64,000 bases of DNA from Ophiodon elongatus (GCA_016806645.1 JACSYO010000566.1:186001-250000); one strand, 5' to 3'; shown: positions 10,701 through 22,200, numbered from the stretch's first letter. Numbers and translations are program-made. Notes: generated by a model not told the origin, from the sequence alone.

Positions 10701-11501
10701 AATCCCCGGTTATCACTGGCCGGTAAGCCTATAGCATAAAACTGACTCCCAACAACGTGGGCTGCTTTATGTTTCGCCCGGCTGACCGATCAGATTGGAT
10801 GTGTAGTCCCCTCTGACTTAAGCGTGCCTTGCGGATTTATTTCTTTAATTTATCCAGGGAAAGATACCCTCCGAACCCAAATGCTGCCCAAAGCACCACT
10901 TTGCTTACTTTGCTGAGGGAGTCTGATCAATTCCACTGGAACAGTAGGAGGCTGAGCGCTGTCCTCCGGGGAGGTTTGATAGTAGTTTGGGATTTCAGTA
11001 GCTCATTTGAAGTTTACAAGCTTCCAACCTTTAGACCACCACCCCCGTGTTTCAGCTCTCTGTAGAAACAGGAGAGTCTTACTTGGCAAGTCTCCTTCAA
11101 ACCATGTGAATCTGCCTTTTTATATATGCAATTGTTTTAAATGTTCCTTTTTTTTCTTTTTTTTCTTATTATCAGGATGCTTTTTGTTTACCGAATGTCT
11201 CAATATGTAAGATCTTAAGTCTCCGAATGAATATAGAGTGCTCTGGGGTTTTTATCTTTTTAGATCCTTCGGAGGAAATTTGAAAAACAATACACATCAC
11301 GCCGCACCTAAGCAACGAGTACTTTTGTCGTTCCAGTTCTCTTTCGGCGCAGACCCAGTGACGTCGTTGTTGGATCCACTCGAGGAAGAGCTGTTGAAGA
11401 CGACGAACACGTACTGTGGGAAATCCCACGCGCTGCTCACCAAGAGACTGGCTCGCAGCCTGGCAAACATCAACAGCAAGGCCACAACCGAACCACGATG
11501 A
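4522..11501 (+). CDS. gxylt1: Glucoside xylosyltransferase 1, complete gene (7 coding exons, 419 aa)
   Basis: Exons 4522-4724, 6038-6248, 6393-6524, 7138-7389, 7596-7719, 7940-8112 and 11337-11501 join in frame to 419 residues (human about 440). The enzyme is a type II Golgi membrane protein of family GT8. It transfers xylose from UDP-xylose, alpha-1,3, to O-linked glucose on EGF repeats of Notch and similar proteins. Visible: signal anchor at about residues 7-24; start of the catalytic domain MHLAVVACGERLEET (92-106); metal-binding DSD (195-197, in YVDSDILF); GINSGVML (247-254); WGDQD (293-297); CQWNYRPDHCIYGSNC (315-330); HGNRGVYH (342-349). N-glycosylation sequons are at N151, N215, N256 and N290. 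The tail resembles GXYLT1 (SLLxPLExEL, TYCGK) more than GXYLT2. The ATG at 4522 is chosen because it gives the conserved MRRY start. All junctions are GT-AG. The human luminal cassette containing CYWNPYWMLPSDVCG is absent, as I recall for a human short isoform. Confidence 0.97.
4725..6037 (+). other. gxylt1: gxylt1 intron 1
   Basis: This 1.3 kb intron begins GTAGGA and ends CACTCAG. It holds an AAT-rich tract near 5070-5090 and a copy of a dispersed repeat at about 5395-5570. I saw no exon equivalent to the human cassette between the stem and the catalytic domain. Confidence 0.9.
5395..5570 (+). repeat. Dispersed repeat, family A copy 1
   Basis: The stretch contains ACGTCAGAAAATAGATGATG, TGCTTGTTTTGTCCGACC, AGTCCAAAACGTAAACATTG and GCAGCTGGAACCAGAGAGTG in this order. 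That is the word order of a degenerate element I recall from many percomorph introns, often headed by GGGCTGCAACTAACGATTAT. A second diverged copy lies in intron 6. I cannot assign a transposon class. Confidence 0.6.
6038..6248 (+). CDS. gxylt1: gxylt1 coding exon 2: start of catalytic domain
   Basis: Residues 68 (split) to 138. It carries MHLAVVACGERLEET and the strand HLQLHIFAEDQL, matching the nucleotide-sugar fold of GXYLT1. The acceptor is CACTCAG and the donor GTGAGT; it ends in phase 0. Confidence 0.97.
6393..6524 (+). CDS. gxylt1: gxylt1 coding exon 3
   Basis: Residues 139-182 (132 bases, phase 0 on both sides). It includes the sequon FNYT (N151) and the highly conserved block SENAAEWKKLFKPCASQRLF. 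The acceptor is GTTCCAG and the donor GTGAGT. Confidence 0.97.
6525..7137 (+). other. gxylt1: gxylt1 intron 3
   Basis: This 613-base intron contains the element-tail repeat at 6661-6770 and nothing else I can identify. Confidence 0.9.
6661..6770 (+). repeat. Dispersed repeat fragment (C-rich tail type)
   Basis: AGCTGGGATCGGCTCCAACC, a C-rich run, then CGGAACCCTGAATTCGTGAA and GATAATGGATG. This matches the common vertebrate repeat ending in AGCTGGGATNGGCTCCAGCC, then CGACCCTGAANNGGATAAGC and GGTTACAGATAATGGATG. Only the terminal part is present, inside gxylt1 intron 3. Confidence 0.7.
7138..7389 (+). CDS. gxylt1: gxylt1 coding exon 4: DXD catalytic exon
   Basis: Residues 183-266 (252 bases, phase 0). 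It holds YVDSDILF, whose two Asp (195, 197) are expected to bind Mn2+ and UDP. It also holds MAPEHEEPRIAWYNRFARHP, GINSGVML, and sequons at N215 and N256. No key residue is lost, so the enzyme should be active. Confidence 0.98.
7596..7719 (+). CDS. gxylt1: gxylt1 coding exon 5
   Basis: Residues 267-307 plus one base. NDMTSVGLRWEELLMPLL, then YKLNITWGDQDLLNI with the conserved WGDQD and the sequon N290. The acceptor is GTCGACAG and the donor GTAAGG; it ends in phase 1. Confidence 0.97.
7940..8112 (+). CDS. gxylt1: gxylt1 coding exon 6
   Basis: Residues 308 (split) to 365. FPCQWNYRPDHCIYGSNC is followed by LHGNRGVYHDHKQPAFRAVY; the His-Gly of HGNRG is the GT8-type C-terminal sugar-nucleotide contact. 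The acceptor is ATTCACAG and the donor GTGAGC; it ends in phase 0. Confidence 0.97.
8113..11336 (+). other. gxylt1: gxylt1 intron 6
   Basis: This 3.2 kb intron is the longest in the gene. It contains repeat family A copy 2 (about 9885-10130) and an A run near 10375-10392. I see no cassette exon. The acceptor tract before 11337 (TTTTGTCGTTCCAG) is a modest polypyrimidine run. Confidence 0.9.
9885..10130 (+). repeat. Dispersed repeat, family A copy 2
   Basis: It begins GGGCTACAACTAATTATTTT, continues with CATCTTCAAATTGCTCGTTT and GGTCCGATCTGCAGTTCAAA, and ends near TTAATTGAGTCGTTTTAAAT. This is the same word order and orientation as copy 1 in intron 1, but diverged. Ends are approximate. Confidence 0.6.
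11337..11501 (+). CDS. gxylt1: gxylt1 terminal coding exon 7
   Basis: Residues 366-419 and TGA at 11499-11501. FSFGADPVTSLLDPLEEELL then TTNTYCGK aligns with the human GXYLT1 end (CSFEDDNIRSLLKPLELELQ, TYCGK). The start at 11337 after TTCCAG is chosen because it keeps phase 0 and begins the alignable FSF. The open frame runs further upstream, but that part does not align. The last residues (SKATTEPR) are not conserved. Confidence 0.93.
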   Translation, partial: FSFGADPVTSLLDPLEEELLKTTNTYCGKSHALLTKRLARSLANINSKATTEPR

Positions 11502-11885
11502 CGGGACGGAGGCCGAGGGGACCGCGGGCCTTGAGCTCGGGCAGAAGGACTGGAATGTGACGGGCCGAAGGAAAACAAGACGGCAAGAAACTTTCCCGTT
11601 TGTTTCTAATCCCGCGAGCTGAATGAGACTTGATTTTAAACGGCGGGGTTGTGTGACTGATGGCAACAAAAAAAAACAAAAAAAAAAACACAACCACTAC
11701 AGAGCTGCAAATATGTTTTTACTTGGCAAGCTGTTCAATAACAAAGAATTGAAGTTGTCCAAAGATGCGTTCACTGCTTTGTGCACAACTAATGAGTGGA
11801 GCGTTTTCGATTATTTAGGCGAACAGCTGCTCAATAAAACAGTTGGGATTGTCTCAAACTGAGACTAATTAGTGCTCCCCTCTTT

Positions 11886-11920
11886 TAAGTTGCTCTGGAT
11901 AAGAGCGTGATGTAAATGTC
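11886..11920 (+). repeat. SINE/LINE-type tail fragment
   Basis: AAGTTGCTCTGGATAAGAGC followed by GTGATGTAAATGTC resembles the widespread vertebrate element tail GTCGCTCTGGATAAGAGCGT then CTGCTAAATG. Only this tail is recognisable, just after the first gxylt1 poly(A) signal. Confidence 0.6.
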
Positions 11921-13151
11921 TGAAATCTGCTCTCAATGTTACGTTATGTGAACGTAGCAGAGAAAAATATTTACGACAGGTGGACGCATGGATTTTTTTT
12001 TTTTTTTTTTTTAACCATGTGTTTCTATGACCGACTTTTTACGACATTTTATATTTTACTGACTAACTGGGGGATTTTTTATTTTTAAAAACCAGCCGGC
12101 ATCCGTTCTCTTCTTCCAATAATTGTCTCCTTTCAGTGCCTCTGGTTCCCGACTAAAGGTGAACAATCCTCGCGGTGCAAGAGAGCTGTAAAAGTTTGGA
12201 AGAGCAGCTCTTGACTTTCCATATTGGAGAATGTATTGAACCTTGTGAAGCGCTCTTATTAAAAGAGACAAAGGAATCCTATCAGAACTGGACAAAGGCT
12301 TTCAGCAGGGCCCATTTTGAGAGATGTATGCACTGGCCCACTTTTTTGACCTTCAGAAAGCATTTCAGTAGCAACAACATGGAAGAGAAGTCATTTCAGA
12401 GAACATGCATGGAATAATGATTATCATTCCTGAATGTGTGATTCAGTGATTCACGTAAACAATTTTTTATGAATAGTTCCTCGTATGTGGGTTTCTACTG
12501 CAGCGAGGGTTGAGCGCACGGTTTCCTGAGTAAAGGTTTATCCTACTCTGTTATTTTATCTGTTACACAGATTACCGTGGCCCAGAACACAACGAGCAAA
12601 ATGACCTTGAAAATGAGTCGCAGAATGAGTCGGTCATGTTTATTGTTGTGTAATGTCAGTGTACAGTTTTGGGATGTCAGGTCATGTGACTCGACACACG
12701 TTTTGGTTTCATGTATTCTAAGTTAATACATTTCCTTACGTTACTTTGAACATGCATGTTTCTGGCACTGGCAATTTATGAATAATTCGATTCTATGAAC
12801 TTTGTTTTTTTTACCAGATGTTGTCAATCTAGAAGTGTGGATTTGTTTATAAAAGTACAGCCAGCAGACATAATGCAGAAAAATGACGATTGAAAATGTG
12901 AATAAGCTACAAGTTCCTCTCCTTATGCCAAAGCATTTCTTTTTACTACTATACTTATGGGTTTTGCACCATTGAATGTATTTTGAACACTAAAGGCTGA
13001 AATCTTAATGTTATTATCAGTGCTTATGATGGTGTGGTTGCATTGTGAAGATATCCTTTGTGACATGTTTACTTGTTTGTCATGTGTGTATGTGTGTGTT
13101 TTACATTAAATATCATTTTTGTGGAACTGTACAGCAGTGTGTCTTGTTTAA

Positions 13152-13167
13152 CCACCAGAGGGTAGCA
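13152..13167 (+). promoter_or_regulatory. Candidate CTCF core motif after gxylt1
   Basis: CCACCAGAGGGTAGCA is close to the CTCF core CCACCAGAGGGCAGC. It has the same orientation as the motif upstream of gxylt1 (4366-4380), so the pair brackets the gene. Motif match only. Confidence 0.35.
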
Positions 13168-14096
13168 TTTTTTGATATTTTGGTACTAGTGCTTGGGTAT
13201 GAAAGATATTGTTTAGGTACTTTTGAAATAAAATATTTATGACAAAGGAATAATATAAGGGGAAAGCTACTTAAGCAATTACGTTTTTTAAATGATTGCC
13301 ATCATTTAAACTTGATATAATGTCAACACTTAGGAGCCCTGTGGCATCACTTGAATACAAACATCTCATTAGAATTGTCTCTTTTTTTACCAACATATGG
13401 CATCTTTGTTATAGTTTATTCTATAAAGATGTGGCGCGAAGAAGATTGATGCTACAATTCTATCGCCTCCTTGGGCAGATCAATGGACTTTCCAATAATC
13501 CATGACTGGGCCAGTGGAGGTGCTACACCATTTCTGCTTCAGCTCTGAGGCGCTCATAAACTGTAAGTGATGGACCAATAACGCAGCCGTATACGTGCCC
13601 GTCTGAGACACTGTATTGCTTTGACTATGTAGAATGAGTTCATGCTTATTCCCATTAGGTTTGGCATACAACTGTCCATTTATGGCTCCGGAGCTAGTTT
13701 GATTCATAGCACCAGAAGTATCCTCCATTTATCACTATATATATCCGTATGAGAGCTTATCAATTACCTTTATTGACCTGTGTGCTTAAATGCAACATGC
13801 AACAGTCCAGGTCCCCAGAGGGGAGGGAGACAATGGCTTGGATTGAGCACCACGTTGAAAAATTCAATATCGTCCGTCCTCAGAAGGTTTCATTTTCCTG
13901 AAACTACATGTTTTATATCGTAATAAATAACTCTGATTTTATTCCTTTTGTGCCATCGCGGCTGGAGGGGAAACTATTTAAAATAAATATGTGACCTCCA
14001 GCGTTTGGAGTAGGGTCAGAGTGGGTAGAGTGGAAGATGAGAAGGAAATGGGCACATCACAGAGTCATTAAATGTGTGAGATTGAGAGACAGAGAA

Positions 14097-14160
14097 ATAT
14101 ATATATATATCAATATATATAGATCTATATATATATATCTATTTATATAGATATATATAT
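14097..14160. repeat. Imperfect (AT)n tract with palindromic core
   Basis: AT-only runs are broken by CA and by an AGATCT core (ATATATAGATCTATATAT is self-complementary). It could extrude a cruciform or hairpin. Confidence 0.9.
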
Positions 14161-15104
14161 TTGTTTTAATCAAGGTAAGGTTGGCTATTTTTCTCTATTG
14201 TCACAGGACAAAATATTGAAGAGGAGAGCTGAGTGCATAGTGGGGGGACAGAGAAAAGGCTGACGGAGTGTGTTAGTGATGAAAGAAAAGAGCAAGGCTG
14301 TCATAGCCAATATAGCAATTAGGGCACTTTACTGCTTCAGAGTTCCATCTTTTGCTTATTGCTTTTGAAAACAGAGTTGGACCTATAAATGGTATCATCA
14401 AAAGGAAAAAAGGCGACGGGGGAACAAGAAACGAACATATTCCAGGCATGTGTGCCAACTGGATGGCGTACAGTGTAGCGGCGAATAACCAGCTGGGTTA
14501 ATTATGAACTGTATTCATTGATCAAATGGGATGAACAACCACCGAGGCTGAATCTGAAATCGATAAACGCCACAAGAACCTGAAGAGGTAGATTAGTCCA
14601 GCATGAGAAATGTACTTTATCATCATTTTTAACTGGTCAAGGGGGAACCTTTGCTGCTAATCCATCAACACGTGCTCCATTACCACTGTGACAAATGCAG
14701 ATGCAGCCAGTGTGAATAAAGCTAAAAAGAAAATTAAAAAAAATAAAAAGGCAGATGTTACATACGCCTGCTCAAACAGGCCCTAATGTGGTTCTTATTG
14801 CTGATCTATAAAGCACAAGATAACACAAAAAAAAAAGAAACCTTTAGAAGTAGGTCTCATTAGAAAGGAATATCTATTTCAATATGGGCTCTGTGAACTT
14901 TCGCCAAGCTTGTATGTATGTGTCATTTATAGTGAGTGTACGCTTTGATCTAACGCAGAAGTTCCTTTTATTCATGCGACTTGCCATACAGAACAGACAA
15001 GACGGCATCTGTCTAATTCTGACAGCTCGAATCGCACAGTATATGGATGCATAATGCACGCATGTTCAAACACAGCGAGCAGAGGCATTAGGGTCGGGAG
15101 GCAT

Positions 15105-15124
15105 CACACACACACACACACACG

Positions 15125-15162
<38 letters not shown>

Positions 15163-15192
15163 CACACACACACACACACACACACACTCACT
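15105..15192. repeat. (CA)n microsatellite with GCTC interruptions
   Basis: An about 85-base CA tract is interrupted twice by CGCTCA at similar spacing. Confidence 0.97.
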
Positions 15193-15310
15193 CACTGTGT
15201 GACTTCTGCTCCGCAAATCTGAGCATGTATGTCATACCGTACTGCTAGATTGCACAGTCGGGGGTCATTTACATGTTGTAATAGGGTCTACATATCACTG
15301 CTGGAGGAGA

Positions 15311-15311
15311 T

Positions 15312-15343
<32 letters not shown>

Positions 15344-15361
15344 GAGAGGGAGAGAGAGAGA
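15311..15361. repeat. (AG)n purine tract
   Basis: AG/ACAG repeats on the + strand form a pure purine run. A second AG tract follows at 15545-15566, giving a cluster with the CA repeat just upstream. Confidence 0.95.
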
Positions 15362-15544
15362 GGCGTACAGGCCTGAACGTTCCCCCCACAAACAGAACGT
15401 CATGTCTTATTTACAAGTGCGCGACTCCGGGGTACATTTGATGCCCGGTGAGATGGAATATGACATCTCTGCTCGTACTGATGCCGAATCTGCTTCAGTG
15501 ATTCACTGGCTGCACGTCACGTGAAGAAAGAGAGCCGCGGAGCC

Positions 15545-15566
15545 AGAGAGAGAGAGAGAGAGAGAG
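15545..15566. repeat. (AG)n microsatellite
   Basis: Uninterrupted AG units, the second AG tract within 250 bases. Confidence 0.95.
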
Positions 15567-16720
15567 TGATGGGTATTTCAGGCAGATTGGTTTATTTACT
15601 TCACAGCTTATTTACTGTGTTTATTTGTCAGACTCGAAAGCGGCAAATGCCACGCAGCCGAGCCAAAGGATGTCTCCGTCCAGCTCTCTCTGCGAAATCT
15701 GGGCGGCTTTCAAGGGAATGTCCAACTATTATCCGTCTCTCTTGCCAAATGTGAACCTTGTGTTTTGTGCTCATTGCTTTGCATGCATGTTCCTTCCTTT
15801 TTTCCTTTTCATCCGTTCATTTTACCCATGCCGTCCCCATGTCCTGCCTACCTTCTTGCGTTCCTAAGTTTCTATCTTTACACATTATTTTTTTTTTTAC
15901 AAGAATCTACCTTTGAAATCCTCCTCAGAGTCTGACCTAGTTTCTCATGCCTGATTTCTTTTTTTTTTTCCTGCACCCATCAGAGGGCAACGCAAACTTC
16001 CAAAGACAAACCACACTGCGAATACAAAAATACCCAATGTGCTCATCAAAGATGCTCATTTCTTTTTCTTTTTTTTTTTTTTCGAGAAATGGCAACAGAA
16101 TATTTTCAAAGATAGATTGTGTTTCAGACGTTCTCACCTCCAAAACATTTCAAGACCGCCAGTGTGACTGTGTGTATTAGAAATGCTAGCCTTGGGGATA
16201 CGAGCTCCTTCGCTTTTGTACTAGACCGTAGGCACACATAAGAGCCAAAAACCAGCCTGCTACCGTGAGACAAACGCATCCAAGGACAATAACGAGACGT
16301 TATTGTCTTTTCATGCATTTGAGGTTGTTGAGTTACTGCTCGCAACAAAATGGGATGCTCTGGGGGGGGGGTTGAAGTGGTTTGAGCACCTGGATTTGCC
16401 ATATAAATATAAAAGCTGTCAAAAGGCACACAGCTCTGGGATTCTCTCCAGAGTGAGTCACTTCGTTTTTTAAAGGAAAAGTTTAAAATTGTGCTATTAG
16501 CTTTATTGAAGCTCAATACCACACTTGTGTTTGCATTTTAACTGTTCAACTGTTCCTTGAAAATCTTTAGATGTGTTGGACTCTTGATATAAAATGCAGA
16601 ATGGCAGAGGTTTATTTCTGATTCAGAAATAGTCCTTTTGCAGAGAATGTCCGTAGCATGAGGACACAAAGCTGCACATTCATATGCACATGTGCACAAT
16701 ACACCTTCACACAGGAAAAT

Positions 16721-16722
<2 letters not shown>

Positions 16723-16781
<59 letters not shown>

Positions 16782-16819
16782 CACACACGCACACACACAC
16801 ACACACACAACACACACAT
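16723..16819. repeat. (CA)n microsatellite
   Basis: An about 95-base CA tract with GC interruptions. It gives rise to long spurious reading frames on both strands. Confidence 0.97.
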
Positions 16820-19203
16820 CACACTCACACCATCTGCTCTCCCCTGTCTATAGATCCCATATAAAACTTAAAGCCGAAGCAGAGGGGGCGCTGAGATAGA
16901 GGGGCTGACATCAGAAATGAGAGTGACCATGGTGCTTTTATATCCCAGCGTACCCTGACCCTCCTCCTCTTCTCCCCGCCGCATCCTCATCGCACAACAA
17001 TAGATTTCCCATTACTGCTCCCTCCTTCACTCCATCCCTCAATCACAGCTCGACAATATTTACCCCTGGAGTGGTCGGTTTCAGAACATACCTCAGCGTG
17101 TGCTTGTGTGTGTGTGTGGTCATGTGAATATTTGTTCAGGGCTGCAAAACTGAGTTTTATGAACGTGAGAGTCATGCGTCTGTGTGTGCAGTGAAATGTA
17201 TAGCTTTATTATATTCCAAAAGCCCAGAGCCTATCTTTTGCTTTCTCCTCTCTTTTTTTACCCCACTCACCCAAGTCGCTCTCACTCACACACTCTCTGT
17301 TTCCCCTGTGAGCTTTTCAATTAGGTAATTACAGTAGCAGTGAATAGGGCCTGCCTGGACACTAGCGCTCTATTGTAGATGCACCTGTCCCCCCATAGAC
17401 AGCAATTACCTGCCAGGCTGGAGGGGAGTTGCAGGCTATTGTCTGTGTGCATATATTTGTGTGTGTGTGTGAAACAGCGACTGTGTCTGTATGAGTCTGC
17501 TCGGCCTGTGTATGTATCCTGAAATTGTTGTGTTTGTGTGCACACTCACTTTGGCTGTACACAGTCTTTTGTGTGTCAGAGCTGGCGGCGCGCAAGGGGA
17601 GATTGTTCTTTATTAGTCATATTCCATGACAGCGATGGAGGGAAATTTAGAAAGTCTACTTTTATTTTGGTAATTTTCACCCCAAAAAATATCAACCTAA
17701 CTTTAATTGCAAGTACGTGGATTGTACAGGATAAATGCCAGTGTTGCGTTCAGGGTATGTGGGTGGCGTGCAGTGGGATTTTGCCTTGAGCAGCTCAGAT
17801 ACCGCCGGCGCCTACAAGCAGCACGTTCAACGCGTTGTTAGTCGTTTTAAGCCATGCTATGGGGCGAACTAAAGAGGGGTTTCTCTCAGCGTGAGCAGAG
17901 AGGAAGTGGAAAGTGACAAAGAGAAAAATTCAAGCAACTTCAGAATGCTTCGAGGGGCCTTAATACCGTGTATCTTGCCACAGCGGCTGTGCTCGACAAA
18001 AAACTTTAAAAGTCACGGAGAGATTGAAAAATAATCAGCTTCACCCAACATCTCATAAGAACAACATCAAACTGTATAACACTCGAGTCGCGTGTGCACA
18101 CGTTACAAACGCGACGGGGACCCATTCACACATAAAAATATTGTTTGGCAGTGCTACTTGTGAAAAAAAAAAATCCACAGAGTATCTTGTGATATATATT
18201 CTAGTGTTCCCAAAAAAAGCATGTACAGTGGTCATGGGCGGATGACGACGTTTACGTCAGGTGGACGACCAAAGCAAACACTGAGACGTGGAAAGTATGA
18301 AACAGGCTTTAGCGCTGTTAGTTCTCCAAACTATAGCACATGTATAGTAGCTCAGTTAGCTAACTAGCTTGAAAGCTAAAAGGACTGACAGGCTTCAAAG
18401 CTTCTAAGCTAACAAACATGTTGACTTACATCCTGGAAATCGCAGGTGCTGCACTTAACGCAGTCCCTTTTAATTCTTACTCCCTAACTGAACCAACATC
18501 TCAGAACACAGTGAGACTGATAACATAACACTGACTGCTAACACGTCACCCAGTCTAGTCTCATAGCAAAAGACAAAAACAATTCTCCGCTCATCCTCCT
18601 TGGATTATCTTTGTTGTTCTTTGGTTCATTACCAATTATCACAATATTACTTTTGTTTTGAGCACACTATTAGATCCAGGACGCTTCTGTGAACAATTTA
18701 TCTGCAGTATAGGGGAAGTAAAATTTGTATGATAACACATTAGATCATTAGAATTACATTTAGCCAACGGCATGGAGTGCAAGGAAAATATACTATGTAT
18801 TAAATGTTCTGACAACCTATAATAACTCATGTATGTATAATAGATACGTGCACAGTAAGGCTGTGCCAGGAAAAGTTTGGGGAGTTTTTAGAGGCTGCAG
18901 TAGCTGTACTCACATGGGAGGTATAATCTAGTAAATGATGATGATGCAGTATTCATATTTCTGTCATAAATATGAAAATAGTACAGCAAATTGCACCCCA
19001 AACTACTTGTTGTTCACCTAAGCAGCTGAGGTGTATTTGTCCAAATGACACCCCAGTGAGTCTTGTGCTGGTGTCTTGTTCTGGCTGCTCCCTGGTGTGT
19101 TAATTTACGCCTGGGTCCATTTTATAGTGGGCACCTATTGATCTGCTTGAGCACACATGTAAGGCTCTAAAGCTCTGTTAAGACAAGGCAAAATGTCTGC
19201 TAC

Positions 19204-19206
<3 letters not shown>

Positions 19207-19263
<57 letters not shown>
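19207..19263. repeat. (TG)n microsatellite
   Basis: About 28 uninterrupted TG units in intergenic DNA. Confidence 0.98.
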
Positions 19264-19264
<1 letters not shown>

Positions 19265-22200
19265 TGTGCATGCAGTGTTTCACACCGTATAATTCTCAAA
19301 CCTCTCAAGGTGGCAAAATACGTCAGTAACACCCTATCACATCTGTTCCCATGACGATAACGATCCACTCCGTTAATTAAAGCCCTCTACCTCCCCGTTG
19401 TGTTATGTGATGGACAGGTTAAAGTGTGCCATTAGGGCTTACACATGTACAAAGACACACACGTAAACACAAATACCATAATTTAGTGATGTGACTAAGT
19501 GGAGGACTCTAAATGCTTCATTGTTTCTCAATCTGTTTACAGCTCTATTATTTCCCCAGGTAAAAGCACTGACGCATGAAGATGATTTGCTGTCAAATCT
19601 ACCAGTAAAGTGCAGAGCGACTAATGGTTAGGCATCTTGGCCGGGCTCCAAGTCGCTGTAATCAAATGCATTCAGAGTTTATCAGCGATGTTTATCAGGC
19701 TCAGCGCACTTGATGTTCCGGGCGGAGGATGTGAGACAGGATGTGAGGCTGATGGTTGTGATCAATCACTGATAGCATCACACGAGACTAACGAGGTCTC
19801 CTAACGAAGGAACATGGAGAAAAGGATGTAATTGGGAAAACTCATGATTATCTACTTTAAAGATGGATTCATATTGTCTGGGGAGACTTGGTAAGGAAGG
19901 CAGGAGAAAGAAGGAGAGGAGAAGTGTTAAGAAAGGCAAAGACTACAGCTAACAGTCACGTGTCCTTTCAATTAAATCACTGACAGACAACAGAAACCTG
20001 ACCTGCCGCCTGCTATATGACAACATACAATGTTAAACTAAATGGCCCATACTATATACACATACAACCTCTGGTGCAACGGACAATATTTCGCATGTTC
20101 CGGTGTAGCCAGCGGATATCAAGACCAAGACTTCCTTTTCCGTGGGCCGGTCAGTGTTTACAGTCTGATTAGCAGCTTGAGACGCAAGAACTGAGTTGGA
20201 AGTAGCCAGTTAATACTCAGTTCACAGTTTATTTTCATTCAACCGTGATTACTCAACTACAAACGGAAACCAGAATGCTTCCGATACCAAAGTCTCTTCC
20301 TGTTGCTTCCAGATTTCTGCAGTCACATCATGCAAATATCTGTTTATAGAGATTACCTATTTAATAAAGAAGGCATGGAAATACAAGTGCTTTTTTTAAG
20401 GTCTTTAATCTGTCCCTCTTGGGAAAAAAACATCTCTTTCCCCGAGTCACGAACCAGCAGCAGTGAGACAGGCAGAACCGGCCTGTGGATCCTCCTGCTG
20501 GGGCGAACATATTAAAGGCACTTCAGCTGCTCAGATAGGCCTCACTTTGATCTGGGGGTACACAGAGTTCTCACTGCTGACAGTTTATGTAAGCAGCAGA
20601 TCCCAGCCTGTCGCTCAGATCACCGCCACTCCGGGGGAAAGAAACTGCTCACGCTTTTGAGAGGGCGGACGTGGAGACACACTGGGAGGAAGACAGGGGT
20701 AACAAAGCAAAATAAAAAGACACTGACACATGTGGGTCTTGAACATGGAGCGTCTCGATTGAAGAGGAATGGTGGAGAGGTCTCGGGCATTTCAAACACA
20801 ACAGTCAGACTGCAGTCAAGGTCGTGGCACAGCGTGATGACTTCCGAATCTTTATGTGCTGCGACTCTGATGGTGAAATAGAAGTGAAATCGACGCCCTG
20901 AATACCGTCCGATGGAATGATTCCACTTTCTAAGGACTCATTCATTAAGAGGTTAATGACTCGAAATGGGAAATTAATTTAACGTCCAATGGAACATTCC
21001 CCGCAAGTGTGTGCGTGTGAGGGATAGGCCGTGCTCAGCCATCGGCCTAATGTTCTTCAAAGTCAAGATGAATGGACCCCTCCCTTCTTCAGTGAACTGC
21101 ATTTCTTCTATACAGATCATAGATATGGGCGGTTGCTTTTTTTCATGGCCGGATTCAATTTATGGTTTAATTAAAAATTTTGGAGCCAAAAAGACACTCT
21201 CATCTTCAATAGAGCAGCTGGCCTGAGATGTATTTATGGATATAGTGAATTGAAAATGGAAAAGGACAGAGATTCTGACTTACAGATATCATATGACTGA
21301 GCCACATATATGAACTCAACAGCTGGCGGAAATTCCTTTTTAGTTAACAATACACTGACGGTAAGTCTTCCACTCACTGAAAAAAACCTCCATTTCTTTG
21401 TTCACTGGGGAGCAATAAAAACAGATGGTAAGTAGAAGTATCCACGCAAGCAGAATGAGGACAATTTTGGATCATAATTTACCCCAAGCTCATCACAGTA
21501 ATGTTGTGTTTGCAAAGTGCTTAATTCTTTTTTGATCCAGTGCCATCATAAAAAGACACAGTCTTTGTGGCAGTGAACACTATTTCAGTTGTCTCGCCGG
21601 CTACAGGCTTACTGTCAGTTATATTGGCCAATGCTGATTAAAGCTTTAAATTTGGATCACTGGCGATTCAGGCTCTCAATATTGGTCAACAGTGATTAAG
21701 CTGTCACTGCAGGGCAAGGTCATTTCCGCTTCCTGGTAATGATGCAGACTGCTTTTCTCCTGTCGACGTGTTTTCAATATCTAATGGTGATTACACGAGC
21801 AAATGAAAGAAAGAAACTTCAGCCAATGCATTAGTTAACATCAATAAAATACACTGAATGTACAAAATATGAGGAACATCTTTGAGTCATCTATAGCTGC
21901 ATTTCCTTTGTTGCTGGGAAAGATTTGATAAAAGGAATGTGGTTTCCTGGTGGATCAGTGGTCTTGCGGGTGTGTCGTATGGTGTGATTAAATCCAAATG
22001 TGGACCCAAACCTTTGCTGAATGTCATCCCACTGCAATCTGTTCTACGTTTGTTCACCTCTATGATCAAAGAGAGATGAAATGCCAAGAATGTAATATCA
22101 AAATACAAGGAAAATCAATAAGAAACACTGGCTTTTATCTGGATTTGTCTCATGGTTTCACAAAATGAAGAGTACTGTACGTGTATTTAGTCTCGTGTGC

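Larger units (their letters stand above)
11502..13232 (+). other. gxylt1: Probable gxylt1 3' UTR
   Basis: No coding signal is seen. AATAAA signals at 11833-11838 and 13227-13232 suggest a short and a long form. A SINE-like tail lies at 11886-11920 and a candidate CTCF motif at 13152-13167. Extent is inferred from the signals only. Confidence 0.5.

Noticed and set aside
11172..11693. 173-codon open frame on the minus strand over gxylt1 exon 7
   Set aside because: It is a shadow of the GC-rich terminal exon and UTR, with no family resemblance and no splice or start context.
16124..16522. 132-codon minus-strand frame in intergenic DNA
   Set aside because: No recognisable domain, low-complexity ends and no splice partners; consistent with chance.
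16538..16899. Long Cys-Val or His-Thr repeat proteins on both strands
   Set aside because: They are translations of a (CA)n microsatellite. The same applies to the frames over the other CA/TG tracts.
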